A stretch of DNA of 36,788 nt from Actinomycetes bacterium (GTDB taxonomy: Bacteria; Actinomycetota; Acidimicrobiia; Acidimicrobiales; JABEUL01). The stretch covers positions 68,601-105,388 of the forward strand of contig JAJYDO010000001.1 of NCBI GenBank assembly GCA_021777355.1, given 5' to 3'. Below are positions 16,601 to 23,948 of this stretch, one piece after another. How positions within the stretch are numbered: position 1 is the first letter of the stretch; each line of letters starts with the position of its first letter. The notes beneath the pieces were generated by a model that ran no database searches, was not told the DNA's origin, and worked only from the letters and a program-made list of their open reading frames with translations. A program made the translations under genes and the position numbers.

Positions 16601-16653
16601 CCAACTCAAGCTGTGACTTTATCGTAGATGCAAGCGGGTACTACGCAAGCTAA
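13606..16653 (+). CDS. large exported repeat protein: 12 two-Cys repeats, IPT/TIG domain, three C-terminal related domains
   Basis: A signal peptide (hydrophobic core about 11-30, likely cleavage after AFA at 38) is followed by twelve 40-residue repeats (39-518), each like STWAAPVSIDG...SVSC(P)T.SFCMAVD..GNAL.FNG. Every repeat has two Cys six residues apart, 24 in all, pointing to one disulfide per repeat outside the cell and probably a beta-propeller-like array. Then comes an IPT/TIG Ig-like domain (about 523-605: LSPSSGPLPGGSLVTILGSN), then three related domains starting SPMRICDTR, TPYRIADTR and TPARIADSR and ending DV(E/S)GY/W, a module common in actinobacterial surface proteins. There is no LPxTG or membrane anchor. 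Likely role is surface or matrix structure or adhesion; the ligand is unknown. Confidence 0.85.
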   Translation: MFKASIGKHSMCLMVLALLIGSFFSLVVDLAQPNRAFASGTSWSPPSAIDGAMVSVSCPTASFCMAVDSNGRVLHFNGTTWAAPLSIDGSNYLSSVSCPTVTFCMAVDRGGNALSFNGTTWAAPLSIDGTHSLYSVSCPTVSLCKAVDGSGNALSFNGSTWAAPLSVDSTNEISSISCPTTSFCMAVDGSGKALGFNGSTWATPSLIDSVGYFTSLSCPTASFCMATDNFGDVLNFNGTTWAAPTVLDVADYLSSVSCTSATLCIVVTFSGKTFTFNGTTWTGPVVIDGGRYLSSISCPTTTFCMAVDNSGYALSFNSTTWASAVEIDGSNIATSVSCPTTTFCMAVDNSGNAIIFNGSTWAAPVSVGSVNALISVSCASASFCMAVGLGGKAYSFNGSTWAAPVSTGSGYYLESVSCPTVSFCVAVDGNGNALRYNGSTWAAPVSIDGTNEIYSVSCATTSFCMAIDNAGNAISFDGSTWAAPVSIDASYNSNSVSCPTASFCIDVDRNGSALTYSPVASVSSLSPSSGPLPGGSLVTILGSNFTGATSVDFGSTPASSFTVVSDSEITATSPSVAASGLVNVTVTGPDGTSLTSTFDQFNYIQGGTYSALSPMRICDTRANQVGVVTNQCNRAGLGGTLLGNSSLSVNVANYQSDGVPANATAVVVNVTAVGPSMSGYLTLYPAGIAKPSTSSLNFSANEYAVANMVEVPIGVGGAISIYNFMGSVDVLVDVEGYVAPPSNTTPTEGLFNPITPYRIADTRSGASDPATYANETFSAGQSRSFQISGTGTGSDIVPSSDVSAVVLNVTATNTSSNGFISVSATAPTSTPTFSDINYSTSMSVPNRVIVPLSPTGSISIYSSQPADIIVDVSGWFTLAPTGATGDFYFPITPARIADSRTNSTYQDQNKHLAGGSPIGLGTPDQVNVVNINGDQIPTSATAVVGNLTVTNAPYPGFMTAWPANSSAPNTSDLNWSSNETVPNALVVPISPGGVINIAANSSCDFIVDASGYYAS
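13720..15159 (+). repeat. twelve tandem 120-bp coding repeats
   Basis: The DNA repeats with an exact 120-base period through twelve units, with no indels after the first unit. Conserved islands are the TCCACTTGGGC-type WAA segment and the TGTCC...TTCTGCATG Cys pair. Some adjacent units share long identical stretches, such as units 7 and 8 around 14498-14537 and 14618-14657, suggesting recent gene conversion or unit duplication. Confidence 0.9.
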
Positions 16654-17263
16654 AAACGTGAGATAATTTGGCTCCAATGACTTTCTTTTAGCCAATGGAG
16701 AACCTTAGCTATTTCGGTAATTAGTGATTCTGGATTTAGGAAACCGTGGAATACATGCCCATTGAACAGGTATTTTGTACATTGCTACTGGTAAAAGAGT
16801 GTCCGACATTTTCCTTAAATTCCTTTGTCAGTCCAAGGCCCGCCAGCGTTGCGTGGTCTATATGTGGTCTAGAGATACTATTACTTTTAATTGCACTTCA
16901 TCACAAGGATAGGTGTGCTGAAGGTTATTTCACTTGATGTGTGAACATAAAATTGGGCGGCAAACAATATGGGTAAATATTGAAATATTACATTTGCCCA
17001 CTCCAAAAGTAGTAACCAAATAATCCTATGTTTGCGTTCATAGTCGGTAGATTGAGCCATAACACCTGATCCAGGAGTACGCGGTCTTTACCTATTTCAA
17101 AGTAAGTATTTTTGGTTGCCAAAGCTTTTGTCATATTCTTTTGGTCTTGCGATGGCCGAGAAATTAAAGACATTTTTTGATTCAATATTGTTGCAATCAA
17201 TCCTCAGTTTTAAATGCGGCATACCTATTAGCTTCTAAACCTTCGTAAAAGTCGAGTTTGAAT
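16654..17263. other. 610-base gene-free region
   Basis: AT-rich spacer between two convergent genes. Small frames of 60-70 codons exist on both strands but have no ribosome site or recognisable motif. A weak hairpin (TTGGCT/AGCCAA, about 16669-16696) follows the repeat-protein gene without a T-run. I see no RNA gene. Confidence 0.55.
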
Positions 17264-17743
17264 TTAGAGGTCTCCTTGAGATAGGTCTAAGTCTTCAAGT
17301 GACACAGAATCTGAAAGCTTTTGCCTCGCTTCATAGTGATGGCTTGCTGAAGCAAAAAGTTTCCTTCTTTTGGCCAGTATTTCATTACTTGCTTTAGTCA
17401 AGTATGAAAAAAGGTTTAAAGCGATTTCAACGTCTTTTGCAATTGGAGCTCGTCCCAGCGCACCTGCTCTTTTTGAAGCAAGCTGAGCTGCGCCATAAAG
17501 AACGTCTTCGGCATGCTCGCCATCAGCTAGTACTAATTTCTCATGAAACATCTCGGCAAGCTTTAGGGCATATCCCTGGTCTGGTCCCGGCGAGCCTTGC
17601 ATTGAGCCGATTACTTCAACCGGGCGCTCACCGTTTCTTAATTCACCTGGCCTATTTGCGCTCCACCTCCTAGGAGGTTGCAGAGCAGTTATTGGCCTGA
17701 CTGAATCTTGTTCACCAATTGGTGCATATGTAGGTTGCGCCAT
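17264..17743 (-). CDS. conserved hypothetical protein, last gene of the leuB-ilvE-cimA cluster
   Basis: A 159-residue soluble protein starting ATG 17743 with GGGAGAG upstream. The N-terminal 55 residues are Pro/Arg-rich and probably disordered (QPPRRWSANRPGELRNGERP). After SPGPDQGYALKLA the rest is mostly helical and charged (VLADGEHAEDVLYGAAQLAS, KDVEIALNLFSYLTKASNEI). I remember similar proteins in other actinobacteria but know no function. It follows cimA by 27 bases in the same direction, so it is probably co-transcribed with the branched-chain genes. Confidence 0.75.
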   Translation of the reverse strand: MAQPTYAPIGEQDSVRPITALQPPRRWSANRPGELRNGERPVEVIGSMQGSPGPDQGYALKLAEMFHEKLVLADGEHAEDVLYGAAQLASKRAGALGRAPIAKDVEIALNLFSYLTKASNEILAKRRKLFASASHHYEARQKLSDSVSLEDLDLSQGDL

Positions 17744-17770
17744 CTCTCTCCCTTGCTGGAATCTCCAAAA

Positions 17771-19432
17771 CTAATTGGTTTCACTATTTGCAATTGCGTG
17801 CCTCAAGAGCCCGTAGACAATTGCGTCAATAAGTGCTTGCCAGGATGCTTCTATAACATTCTGAGACACTCCAATTGTAGACCAAGTCTTGTCGCCATCT
17901 GTCGTATCTATCAAAACCCTGGTAATAGCGCCGGTTCCACTCGCACTGTCTAACACGCGGACTTTGTAATCTGTGAGGTGAAGCTCTTTTAGGTCGCAAA
18001 ATGCCGGTTCGATGGCACTTCTAAGTGCGGCATCTAAAGCATTGATAGGTCCATTTCCTTCCCTTGTGACTACAATTCTCTCCCCGCCGACAATGACTTT
18101 GACTGTGGCTTCCGTCGTGAGTTTGCCACTGACATTGCTGAGATTCTCGCCTCCATCGTTACCAGTATTTTCACTTGGATCATCGCTTTTCCAATCCGCT
18201 ACAACTCGAAATGACTCAACTTTGAAAAATTCCTGCTTCCAACCGGTTGCATTTCTCATCAATAGTTCAAAGGAACCATCTGCAGCTTCGTAGTGGTATC
18301 CGGCGTACTCTCTTGCCTTAAGCTCGTCTACCACTTTTGAAAGTGAATCAGAGTCGATGTCAATTCCAAACTCTTTTGCCTTTATCTGCAAAGTTGCTTT
18401 CCCTGACATTTCACTGACCAAGAATCGGATGCCGTTTCCGACTTTTTCGGGATCCAAATGTGAATATGCGTCAAGCCTTCTGGCAATTGCTGATGTATGA
18501 AGTCCGGCTTTATGTGCAAAGGCTGCAGTTCCCACATATGGCTGCTGTGGATTCTGAGTCACGTTCATTAATTCAGATATCTGATGCGCTACGGGAGTAA
18601 GGAGTTCCAACCGGTCCTCTGGAATAGAGGAAATTCCCATTTTGAGCGCTAAGTTTGGAATAATGGCAGAAAGATCTGCATTTCCGGTTCTTTCTCCGTA
18701 TCCATTTATACATCCTTGAACATGAGTTACTCCTGCCACTACTCCTGCAAGTGTATTTGCAACCGCTACGCCGCCGTCGTTATGGCAGTGAATGCCAAGG
18801 GGGCCTACTTCTTTAATGACTTCGCTGACAATTTGGGAAATCTCATGCGGCAAAGTTCCTCCGTTGGTGTCACAAAGCACCATGCATTTTGCCCCGGCAT
18901 CTTTAGCAGTGTGTAATACATCAAGTGCAAACTGGCGGTTTCCTTTAAAGCCATCAAAAAAATGCTCGGCATCAAGTAATACTTCCTTGCCATTTTGAAT
19001 CAGATACTCTACTGACTCTTTGACCATCAGAAGAGCTTCGTCCAAAGTGGTCCTAAGCGCCTCAGTCACGTGCATGTCCCAAGATTTGGCGACGATACAG
19101 ACAGTCTTTGTGCCGGCATTTATAAGATTCTCAAGTACAGGATCAGTTTTGACATCACCATTTGCTCTCCTTGTTGAACCAAATGCAATTAACTCAGAGG
19201 TATTCAGACTTAACTCGTTTTTGGCCCGGGAGAAAAACTCGTCATCTTTTGGATTAGCCCCTGGCCATCCTCCTTCAATATAGGTAACTCCCAAATGGTC
19301 AAGCGCCTCAGCCACCCGCAACTTGTCAGAAACTGTTAATGAAAGTCCCTCTTGTTGAGACCCGTCGCGCAATGTCGTATCTAGAATCTCTACCCTTTTA
19401 GGCGGAATTTCCACTTGGGATTCACTTGACAC
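17771..19432 (-). CDS. cimA: (R)-citramalate synthase
   Basis: CimA condenses pyruvate with acetyl-CoA to (R)-citramalate, giving 2-oxobutyrate for isoleucine without threonine. The 553-residue product begins with the HMGL/isopropylmalate-synthase TIM barrel: VEILDTTLRDGSQQEGLSLT, YIEGGWPGANPKDDEF, LLDAEHFFDGFKGNRQFALD, metal-binding GIHCHNDGGVAVANTLAGV and GCINGYGERTGNADL. After a linker (about 380-445) comes a LeuA-type regulatory domain (VTREGNGPINALDAALRSAI; DYKVRVLDSASGTGAITRVL), which in the family binds the end-product amino acid. It starts at GTG 19432, overlapping the ilvE end by 11 bases. Long plain 2-isopropylmalate synthases differ in the barrel motifs, so CimA is preferred. Confidence 0.9.
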   Translation of the reverse strand: MSSESQVEIPPKRVEILDTTLRDGSQQEGLSLTVSDKLRVAEALDHLGVTYIEGGWPGANPKDDEFFSRAKNELSLNTSELIAFGSTRRANGDVKTDPVLENLINAGTKTVCIVAKSWDMHVTEALRTTLDEALLMVKESVEYLIQNGKEVLLDAEHFFDGFKGNRQFALDVLHTAKDAGAKCMVLCDTNGGTLPHEISQIVSEVIKEVGPLGIHCHNDGGVAVANTLAGVVAGVTHVQGCINGYGERTGNADLSAIIPNLALKMGISSIPEDRLELLTPVAHQISELMNVTQNPQQPYVGTAAFAHKAGLHTSAIARRLDAYSHLDPEKVGNGIRFLVSEMSGKATLQIKAKEFGIDIDSDSLSKVVDELKAREYAGYHYEAADGSFELLMRNATGWKQEFFKVESFRVVADWKSDDPSENTGNDGGENLSNVSGKLTTEATVKVIVGGERIVVTREGNGPINALDAALRSAIEPAFCDLKELHLTDYKVRVLDSASGTGAITRVLIDTTDGDKTWSTIGVSQNVIEASWQALIDAIVYGLLRHAIANSETN

Positions 19433-20348
19433 GGTCTAACCAGCTTTCATATTTCGGATTCTCTCCTCTGACTGCTTCAAAGTAGGTGTCTTGGATAGCT
19501 TTGGTAATTGGTCCCGGTTTGCCGTTTCCGACCAATCGATCATCGACGCTTTGAATCGGAACAACTTCGGCTGCAGTTCCTGTCAAAAAAGCCTCGTCGG
19601 CACAGTAAAGATCGGTTCTCACAAGAGCTTGCTCTGAAGTTTTGTAGCCGAGATCTCTTGCTATGGTCATGACTGAGTCTTGAGTTATGCCTTCAAGTGC
19701 TCCTCCGAGCGAGGTTGGAGGAGTAATAACTTTTCCGTTTTGAACAATGAATATGTTTTCACCCGTACACTCTGAGACAAAGCCCTGCGGGTTTAAAAGA
19801 ACTGCTTCGTCATATCCGCTGTGGATTGCCTCAACTTTTGCCAAGGCCGAGTTAACATACATGCCGGTTCCCTTGGCAGCACCGGGCATGGCATTTGGAT
19901 CGTGTCGCTGCCAAGAGCTCACCTTGAGCCGAATACCGTTTTTCAATCCGTCATCACCCAAGTAGGTTCCCCAGGGCCAAGTAGCTATTGCCACGTTGAC
20001 TTTGCAGGGAAGAGGATTGAGTCCCATCTCCCCGTATCCCAAGTAAACAAGAGGCCTTATGTATCCGCTCTCTAATTCATTGGCCCTCACAGTGTCTTTG
20101 ACAGCATCTATGAGCGTCTCTAATTCAAATGGAACGGCTATGCCATAAATCTTGGCTGAATTTAAAAGTCGCGCCATGTGATCTTTGAGTCTAAATACAG
20201 CCGGACCATTCGAAGTTGGATAAGCGCGAACGCCCTCGAACACGCCCATGCCGTAGTGGAGGGTGTGAGTAAGAACATGGACCTGCGCTTCGTCCCAAGG
20301 AACGAGCTTTCCATCCATCCAAATGTAGTTAGTTGGAGTTATAGGCAT
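19422..20348 (-). CDS. ilvE: branched-chain amino-acid aminotransferase
   Basis: IlvE makes Leu, Ile and Val from their 2-oxo acids with glutamate, using PLP. The 308-residue protein has fold-type IV marks: LTHTLHYGMGVFEGVRAY, SGYIRPLVYLGYG, the PLP Lys in GAAKGTGMYVNSALAK (Lys159, the same number as in E. coli IlvE), SECTGENIFIVQNGK, and YCADEAFLTGTAAEVVPI. I start it at ATG 20348, which begins one base after the leuB stop and has AAAGGG upstream; a longer frame to 20378 would overlap leuB by 29 bases and adds ten unusual residues. It is tightly packed in the leuB-ilvE-cimA operon. Confidence 0.95.
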   Translation of the reverse strand: MPITPTNYIWMDGKLVPWDEAQVHVLTHTLHYGMGVFEGVRAYPTSNGPAVFRLKDHMARLLNSAKIYGIAVPFELETLIDAVKDTVRANELESGYIRPLVYLGYGEMGLNPLPCKVNVAIATWPWGTYLGDDGLKNGIRLKVSSWQRHDPNAMPGAAKGTGMYVNSALAKVEAIHSGYDEAVLLNPQGFVSECTGENIFIVQNGKVITPPTSLGGALEGITQDSVMTIARDLGYKTSEQALVRTDLYCADEAFLTGTAAEVVPIQSVDDRLVGNGKPGPITKAIQDTYFEAVRGENPKYESWLDRVK

Positions 20349-20349
20349 T

Positions 20350-21381
20350 TCATGCAACCCTTTCTGCCACGGAGTCACCGATGGCTTTAGTTTTTAATTC
20401 ATCCGAGCCGGGATCCACCCCGGCTAGCTCATAAGATCTTTCAATTACTGCATTTGTTATCTTCTCGGCACTTTTTTGCTCGCCTAAGTGATCAAGCATC
20501 AAAGCGGCGGATCTAATTGCAGCAAGTGGATTGGCAATTCCTTTTCCGGCAATATCATGGGCCGCTCCGTGAACGGGTTCAAAAAGTGAAGGACCGCTCT
20601 TTGTGGGGTTTAAGTTTGCAGAAGCTGCTAAACCTATTCCTCCTGTTAGCGCACCTGCAAGGTCGGTCAAAATATCGCCAAAGAGATTGTCGGTTACGAT
20701 GACATCATAACGACGAGGAGATTCCACCATGTAGATACAAGCGGCATCGACGTGGTTGTAGGACTTCATAACGTCTGGAAACTCTTTTCCCAATTCATCA
20801 AAGCTACGCTGCCAAAGATCTCCCGAAAAGGTTAAAACATTGGTCTTATGCACCAACGTCAGGTTTTTCGCTCTTTTTTGGGCCAGCTCAAAGCCAAATC
20901 GGATGCAGCGCTCCACGCCAAAGCGGGTATTGACCGATCCCTGGGTGGCCACTTCAAATGGAGTATTCTTTCTGAGAAATCCCCCTTCGCCGGCATAGGT
21001 TCCCTCGGTGTTTTCCCTGACTACAGCAAAATCAGCGCCTTGTGCAATTGAACCCGGGGGAGCGCTAAAGGGCCGCAGATTTATATATAAATCAAGTGAA
21101 AATCTAAGTCCAAGCAACAAGCCTCGCTCAAGAAGCCCAGGCGGGACTTCCGAGGATCCAACAGGCGGCCCGATTGCCCCAAGCATGATGGCGTCAAATC
21201 CGCGAAGCTCTTCCAAGTCCTTTTCCGGCAGCACTGCCCCGTCTTTAAGGTATCTGGCCGCACCGAGGTCAAATGGAGTAACATCCAACGAAATTCCGGC
21301 AGCTTGGACTACTTTTATGGCCTCCTGGGTGACTTCAGGCCCGATGCCGTCTCCCCCGATAGCGGCTATTTTGTATGTCAC
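20350..21381 (-). CDS. leuB: 3-isopropylmalate dehydrogenase
   Basis: LeuB oxidatively decarboxylates 3-isopropylmalate in leucine synthesis. The 343-residue protein shows GGDGIGPEVTQEA, a catalytic region INLRPF and VRENTEGTYAGEGG, LVHKTNVLTFSGDLW, the metal-binding DAACIYMV and VTDNLFGDILTDLAGALTGG, and the NAD-site PVHGAAHDIAGKGIANPLAA. The start is GTG 21381 with AAGGAG upstream. It heads the minus-strand operon leuB-ilvE-cimA-hypothetical and is preceded by a leader with an attenuator-like terminator. leuC, in the same pathway, is about 20 kb away in this window. Confidence 0.95.
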   Translation of the reverse strand: MTYKIAAIGGDGIGPEVTQEAIKVVQAAGISLDVTPFDLGAARYLKDGAVLPEKDLEELRGFDAIMLGAIGPPVGSSEVPPGLLERGLLLGLRFSLDLYINLRPFSAPPGSIAQGADFAVVRENTEGTYAGEGGFLRKNTPFEVATQGSVNTRFGVERCIRFGFELAQKRAKNLTLVHKTNVLTFSGDLWQRSFDELGKEFPDVMKSYNHVDAACIYMVESPRRYDVIVTDNLFGDILTDLAGALTGGIGLAASANLNPTKSGPSLFEPVHGAAHDIAGKGIANPLAAIRSAALMLDHLGEQKSAEKITNAVIERSYELAGVDPGSDELKTKAIGDSVAERVA

Positions 21382-21421
21382 TTGCTCTTCTCCTTAAACT
21401 TCTCGCTGGCTAGATTCCCAT

Positions 21422-21448
21422 AAAAAAACCGCCCACTGAGGTGGACGG
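21422..21448 (-). terminator. intrinsic terminator in the leuB leader (attenuator candidate)
   Basis: On the minus strand CCGTCCAC-CTCA-GTGGGCGG forms an 8-bp stem (one G-U pair) with a tetraloop, followed by seven Ts (21428-21422). It lies 41 bases upstream of the leuB start. The nearest genes upstream in this orientation (greA and beyond) are on the plus strand, so the hairpin ends no upstream gene; it must sit in the leuB leader. Confidence 0.85.
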
Positions 21449-21452
21449 CTTT

Positions 21453-21476
21453 GGCACGCACCAATAGATGCGTGCC
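21453..21476 (-). promoter_or_regulatory. 8-bp perfect hairpin just before the leuB-leader terminator
   Basis: GGCACGCA (21453-21460) and TGCGTGCC (21469-21476) are a perfect inverted repeat with an 8-base loop, four bases before the terminator stem in the minus-strand RNA. Two adjacent hairpins, the last with a T-run, is the layout of amino-acid attenuators and riboswitch expression platforms. Upstream on the minus strand a nine-codon frame (GTG at 21511 to TAA at 21482) reads VEQTYLRRL, with two Leu codons, a weak leader-peptide candidate. Confidence 0.5.
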
Positions 21477-21569
21477 TACGGAATTACAATCTCCGCAGAT
21501 ATGTCTGTTCCACGAAACGATTTCATCCCATATATTGTGCCACAAAATTGCACCTTATGGCAACAGTGG

Positions 21570-21598
21570 TTGTATGGGGGTCAAATTCCCTGTAGCAT
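21570..21598 (+). promoter_or_regulatory. greA promoter, probably giving a leaderless mRNA
   Basis: TTGTAT (21570-21575), a 17-base spacer, and TAGCAT (21593-21598) place the start site about 7 bases on, at the GTG of greA (21607). There is no Shine-Dalgarno sequence near that GTG. TAnnnT -10 elements close to the start codon are typical of leaderless actinobacterial genes. Confidence 0.5.
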
Positions 21599-21606
21599 TC
21601 GCAATT

Positions 21607-22077
21607 GTGGCAGATGTAGAACTAACTAAAGAAACTTTCGAAAGACTCCAGGAAGAACTGAAAGATTTGAAAACAAGAGGACGAATAGATATTGCCAGAG
21701 CAATAGAGTCCGCCAGGGCTCTAGGGGATCTTTCGGAAAATGGTGATTATCACGCGGCCAAAGACGCTCAAGGGAAGATGGAGGCCAGAATCCGCCAATT
21801 GGAAGCCATGCTCAAAACGGCAAAAATAGTTGAAACTACCGCTCTTGCCTACGAAGTAGTCGCTTCGGGGGTTGTGGTTTCCCTTAGGTATTCAGGCGAA
21901 GATGAAATCGAGCGCTTCTTGGTCGGCTCGATTGAAGAAAGAAGATCTGATGTGAGCGTAGTCTCACCAGGTTCTCCCCTTGGATTGGCGCTCTTAGGCA
22001 AATCTGTAGGCGATGTCGTTAGTTATGAGGCGCCAAACGGAATGCTCAGCGTTGAAATCGTTAAAATTGGAGAATAA
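21607..22077 (+). CDS. greA: transcript cleavage factor GreA
   Basis: GreA enters the RNA polymerase secondary channel and promotes cleavage of backtracked RNA. From GTG 21607 the product is 156 residues (VADVELTKETFERLQEELKD...), the normal length. It has the N-terminal coiled coil with the tip acidic pair in ALGDLSENGDYHAAKDAQG and the C-terminal FKBP-like domain ending SPLGLALLGKSVGDVVSYEAP and VEIVKIGE. The frame is open for 52 more codons upstream, but that stretch has no family similarity and runs through the leuB leader, so I exclude it. The stop overlaps the nadE start as TAATG. Confidence 0.93.
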   Translation: MADVELTKETFERLQEELKDLKTRGRIDIARAIESARALGDLSENGDYHAAKDAQGKMEARIRQLEAMLKTAKIVETTALAYEVVASGVVVSLRYSGEDEIERFLVGSIEERRSDVSVVSPGSPLGLALLGKSVGDVVSYEAPNGMLSVEIVKIGE

Positions 22078-23948
22078 TGACGAGCCTTAGAGTTGCTCTG
22101 TCTCAGATCAATACTGTCTTGGGAGAGTTAGATCACAATGTCGATCAAATTCTTAAATCCCTCAACGCAGCCGACGAAGCAGGCGCAGATATTGCTTGTT
22201 TCCCGGAACTGGCCATTACGGGCTATCCCCCTGAGGATTTGGTTTTAAAACCGGGTTTTGTCCAAGATTCAATAGCTGCATGCCAGCTTGTGGCCTCAAA
22301 AAGCTCCAAGTGTGTAGCGATTTTTGGATTTGTCGATCGAATAAGCGATTCGGGTTCAAGAGAAGAAGTAAGTTCAGATTCACAAGAAAGGCTCTCCAAA
22401 GGAAACTCGATCGATGAAAAGCCCGATGAAGAAAGAACTTCCTCTGATGACCCAGCAGCCGAATCCAAAGGTCACATGCTCCCAGTAGCGAGACCGGTTA
22501 TGGAAACTACCAACTCGGCAGCAATTGCCTGCGACGGATCCCTTTTGGGAACTTATGCGAAAAGATATCTTCCAAACTATGCGGTTTTTGACGAAGAGCG
22601 TACCTTCACGCCCGGGAAGGGAAGCCATCCTATCTTCGTGGTTGGGGGAGTGGGAGTTGGAGTATCGATCTGTGAAGACGCATGGGTGCAAGACGGTCCG
22701 CTTCCACAAGAAGTTGCCAATGGGGCTCGGCTGTTAATTGTTATAAATGCCTCTCCATATGCCAAGGGCCGTATCCGGCAAAGAAAAGAGATACTAAGAG
22801 CAAGATTTAACGAGTGCGGCACCCCGATTGCCTATGTCAATGCAGTGGGCGGGCAAGACGAGCTGGTGTTTGACGGCGGTTCGATGGTTTTTGATGCCCA
22901 AGGTGATTTGATAGTCTCTGCTCCACAGTTCAAAGAGTCAATGATGTTTGTTGATATTGAATGTCCGGATGATCCATCTTCTGCCCAAAAAATCCATATG
23001 GAAAAATCCTTCGCCAAAATCGCTATCACCAGACGTCCAAGGCCTCAAGCTGAGCCTCTAATTAATGAAATTGCCGATGAATTAAGCATCAATGAAGAGG
23101 TATATGAGGCACTCGTTTTGGGGACCAGAGATTACGTCGAAAAAAACGGATTTCCAGGTGTAGTGATTGGTCTCTCGGGTGGAATTGACTCCTCCTTGGT
23201 TGCCACAATTGCCAAAGATGCATTGGGCGCTAACAAGGTGCTGGGCATTGGGATGCCGTCACGTTACTCCTCAAAAGGATCCGTAGACGACGCCAGAGAG
23301 CTGGCTGGCAATCTCGGAATATCTTTCGAAGTGATTCCAATTGAAAGTGTCCATAGCGCCTTCGAAGCAATACTTACTCCGTTTTTGGGAAATCCGCTTC
23401 CGGGTCTGACAGGAGAGAACCTGCAGAGCAGGATAAGGGGAATTATTCTCATGGCTGTTTCAAATGCCACAGGCCGGCTAGTGCTTACGACCGGGAATAA
23501 AAGTGAACTTGCCGTTGGGTACTCCACTCTTTATGGAGATAGTGCAGGCGGTTACGCAGTGATCAAAGATGTCTTAAAAACCGAGGTATTTGAACTGGTC
23601 AAGTGGAGAAATAAAGCCAGGGGAGTGGTGATTCCTCAGGCTGTGATCGATAAGCCTCCCTCAGCTGAGCTTCGAGAGGATCAAAGGGATGATCAAAGTC
23701 TCCCCAGCTACGATGTTTTGGATGCAATCTTGGTGGAACTAGTTGAAGGAGATAGAACTCCAAGTGACTTTGACCCCGTTGGGATTGATCCGAGCCTCGT
23801 TGATTCAATTGCCAGGATGATTGACTCAGCCGAGCACAAAAGAAGACAAAACCCTCCCGGAGTCAGAGTAACTTCCAAAGCTTTTGGCAAAGACAGAAGA
23901 GTGCCGATTACAAATCGATACAGGCCTCACGGCACGAGGGACATGTGA
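22077..23948 (+). CDS. nadE: glutamine-dependent NAD+ synthetase with an acidic insertion
   Basis: NadE makes NAD from deamido-NAD, ATP and glutamine. The N-terminal nitrilase-type amidase (1-300) has the triad Glu44 (FPELAITGYPPEDL), Lys162 (YAKRYLPNYAVFDE) and Cys199 (VSICEDAW). The C-terminal synthetase has the PP-loop LSGGIDSSLVATIAKDALG, TTGNKSELAVGYSTLYGDS, and KPPSAELREDQRDDQSLP. In M. tuberculosis the Glu-Lys distance is 69 residues (52 to 121); here it is 118, because residues about 90-145 form an extra Ser/Asp/Glu-rich low-complexity stretch. The start ATG 22077 overlaps the greA stop, with GGAG upstream, so they are coupled. Confidence 0.95.
   Translation: MTSLRVALSQINTVLGELDHNVDQILKSLNAADEAGADIACFPELAITGYPPEDLVLKPGFVQDSIAACQLVASKSSKCVAIFGFVDRISDSGSREEVSSDSQERLSKGNSIDEKPDEERTSSDDPAAESKGHMLPVARPVMETTNSAAIACDGSLLGTYAKRYLPNYAVFDEERTFTPGKGSHPIFVVGGVGVGVSICEDAWVQDGPLPQEVANGARLLIVINASPYAKGRIRQRKEILRARFNECGTPIAYVNAVGGQDELVFDGGSMVFDAQGDLIVSAPQFKESMMFVDIECPDDPSSAQKIHMEKSFAKIAITRRPRPQAEPLINEIADELSINEEVYEALVLGTRDYVEKNGFPGVVIGLSGGIDSSLVATIAKDALGANKVLGIGMPSRYSSKGSVDDARELAGNLGISFEVIPIESVHSAFEAILTPFLGNPLPGLTGENLQSRIRGIILMAVSNATGRLVLTTGNKSELAVGYSTLYGDSAGGYAVIKDVLKTEVFELVKWRNKARGVVIPQAVIDKPPSAELREDQRDDQSLPSYDVLDAILVELVEGDRTPSDFDPVGIDPSLVDSIARMIDSAEHKRRQNPPGVRVTSKAFGKDRRVPITNRYRPHGTRDM

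Noticed and set aside
16746-17200. Two small frames (63 and 70 codons) in the gap after the repeat protein
   Set aside because: No ribosome site, no motif and ordinary AT-rich composition.
21451-21606. 52-codon N-terminal extension of greA
   Set aside because: It runs through the leuB-leader hairpins on the other strand and would make GreA far longer than the family.
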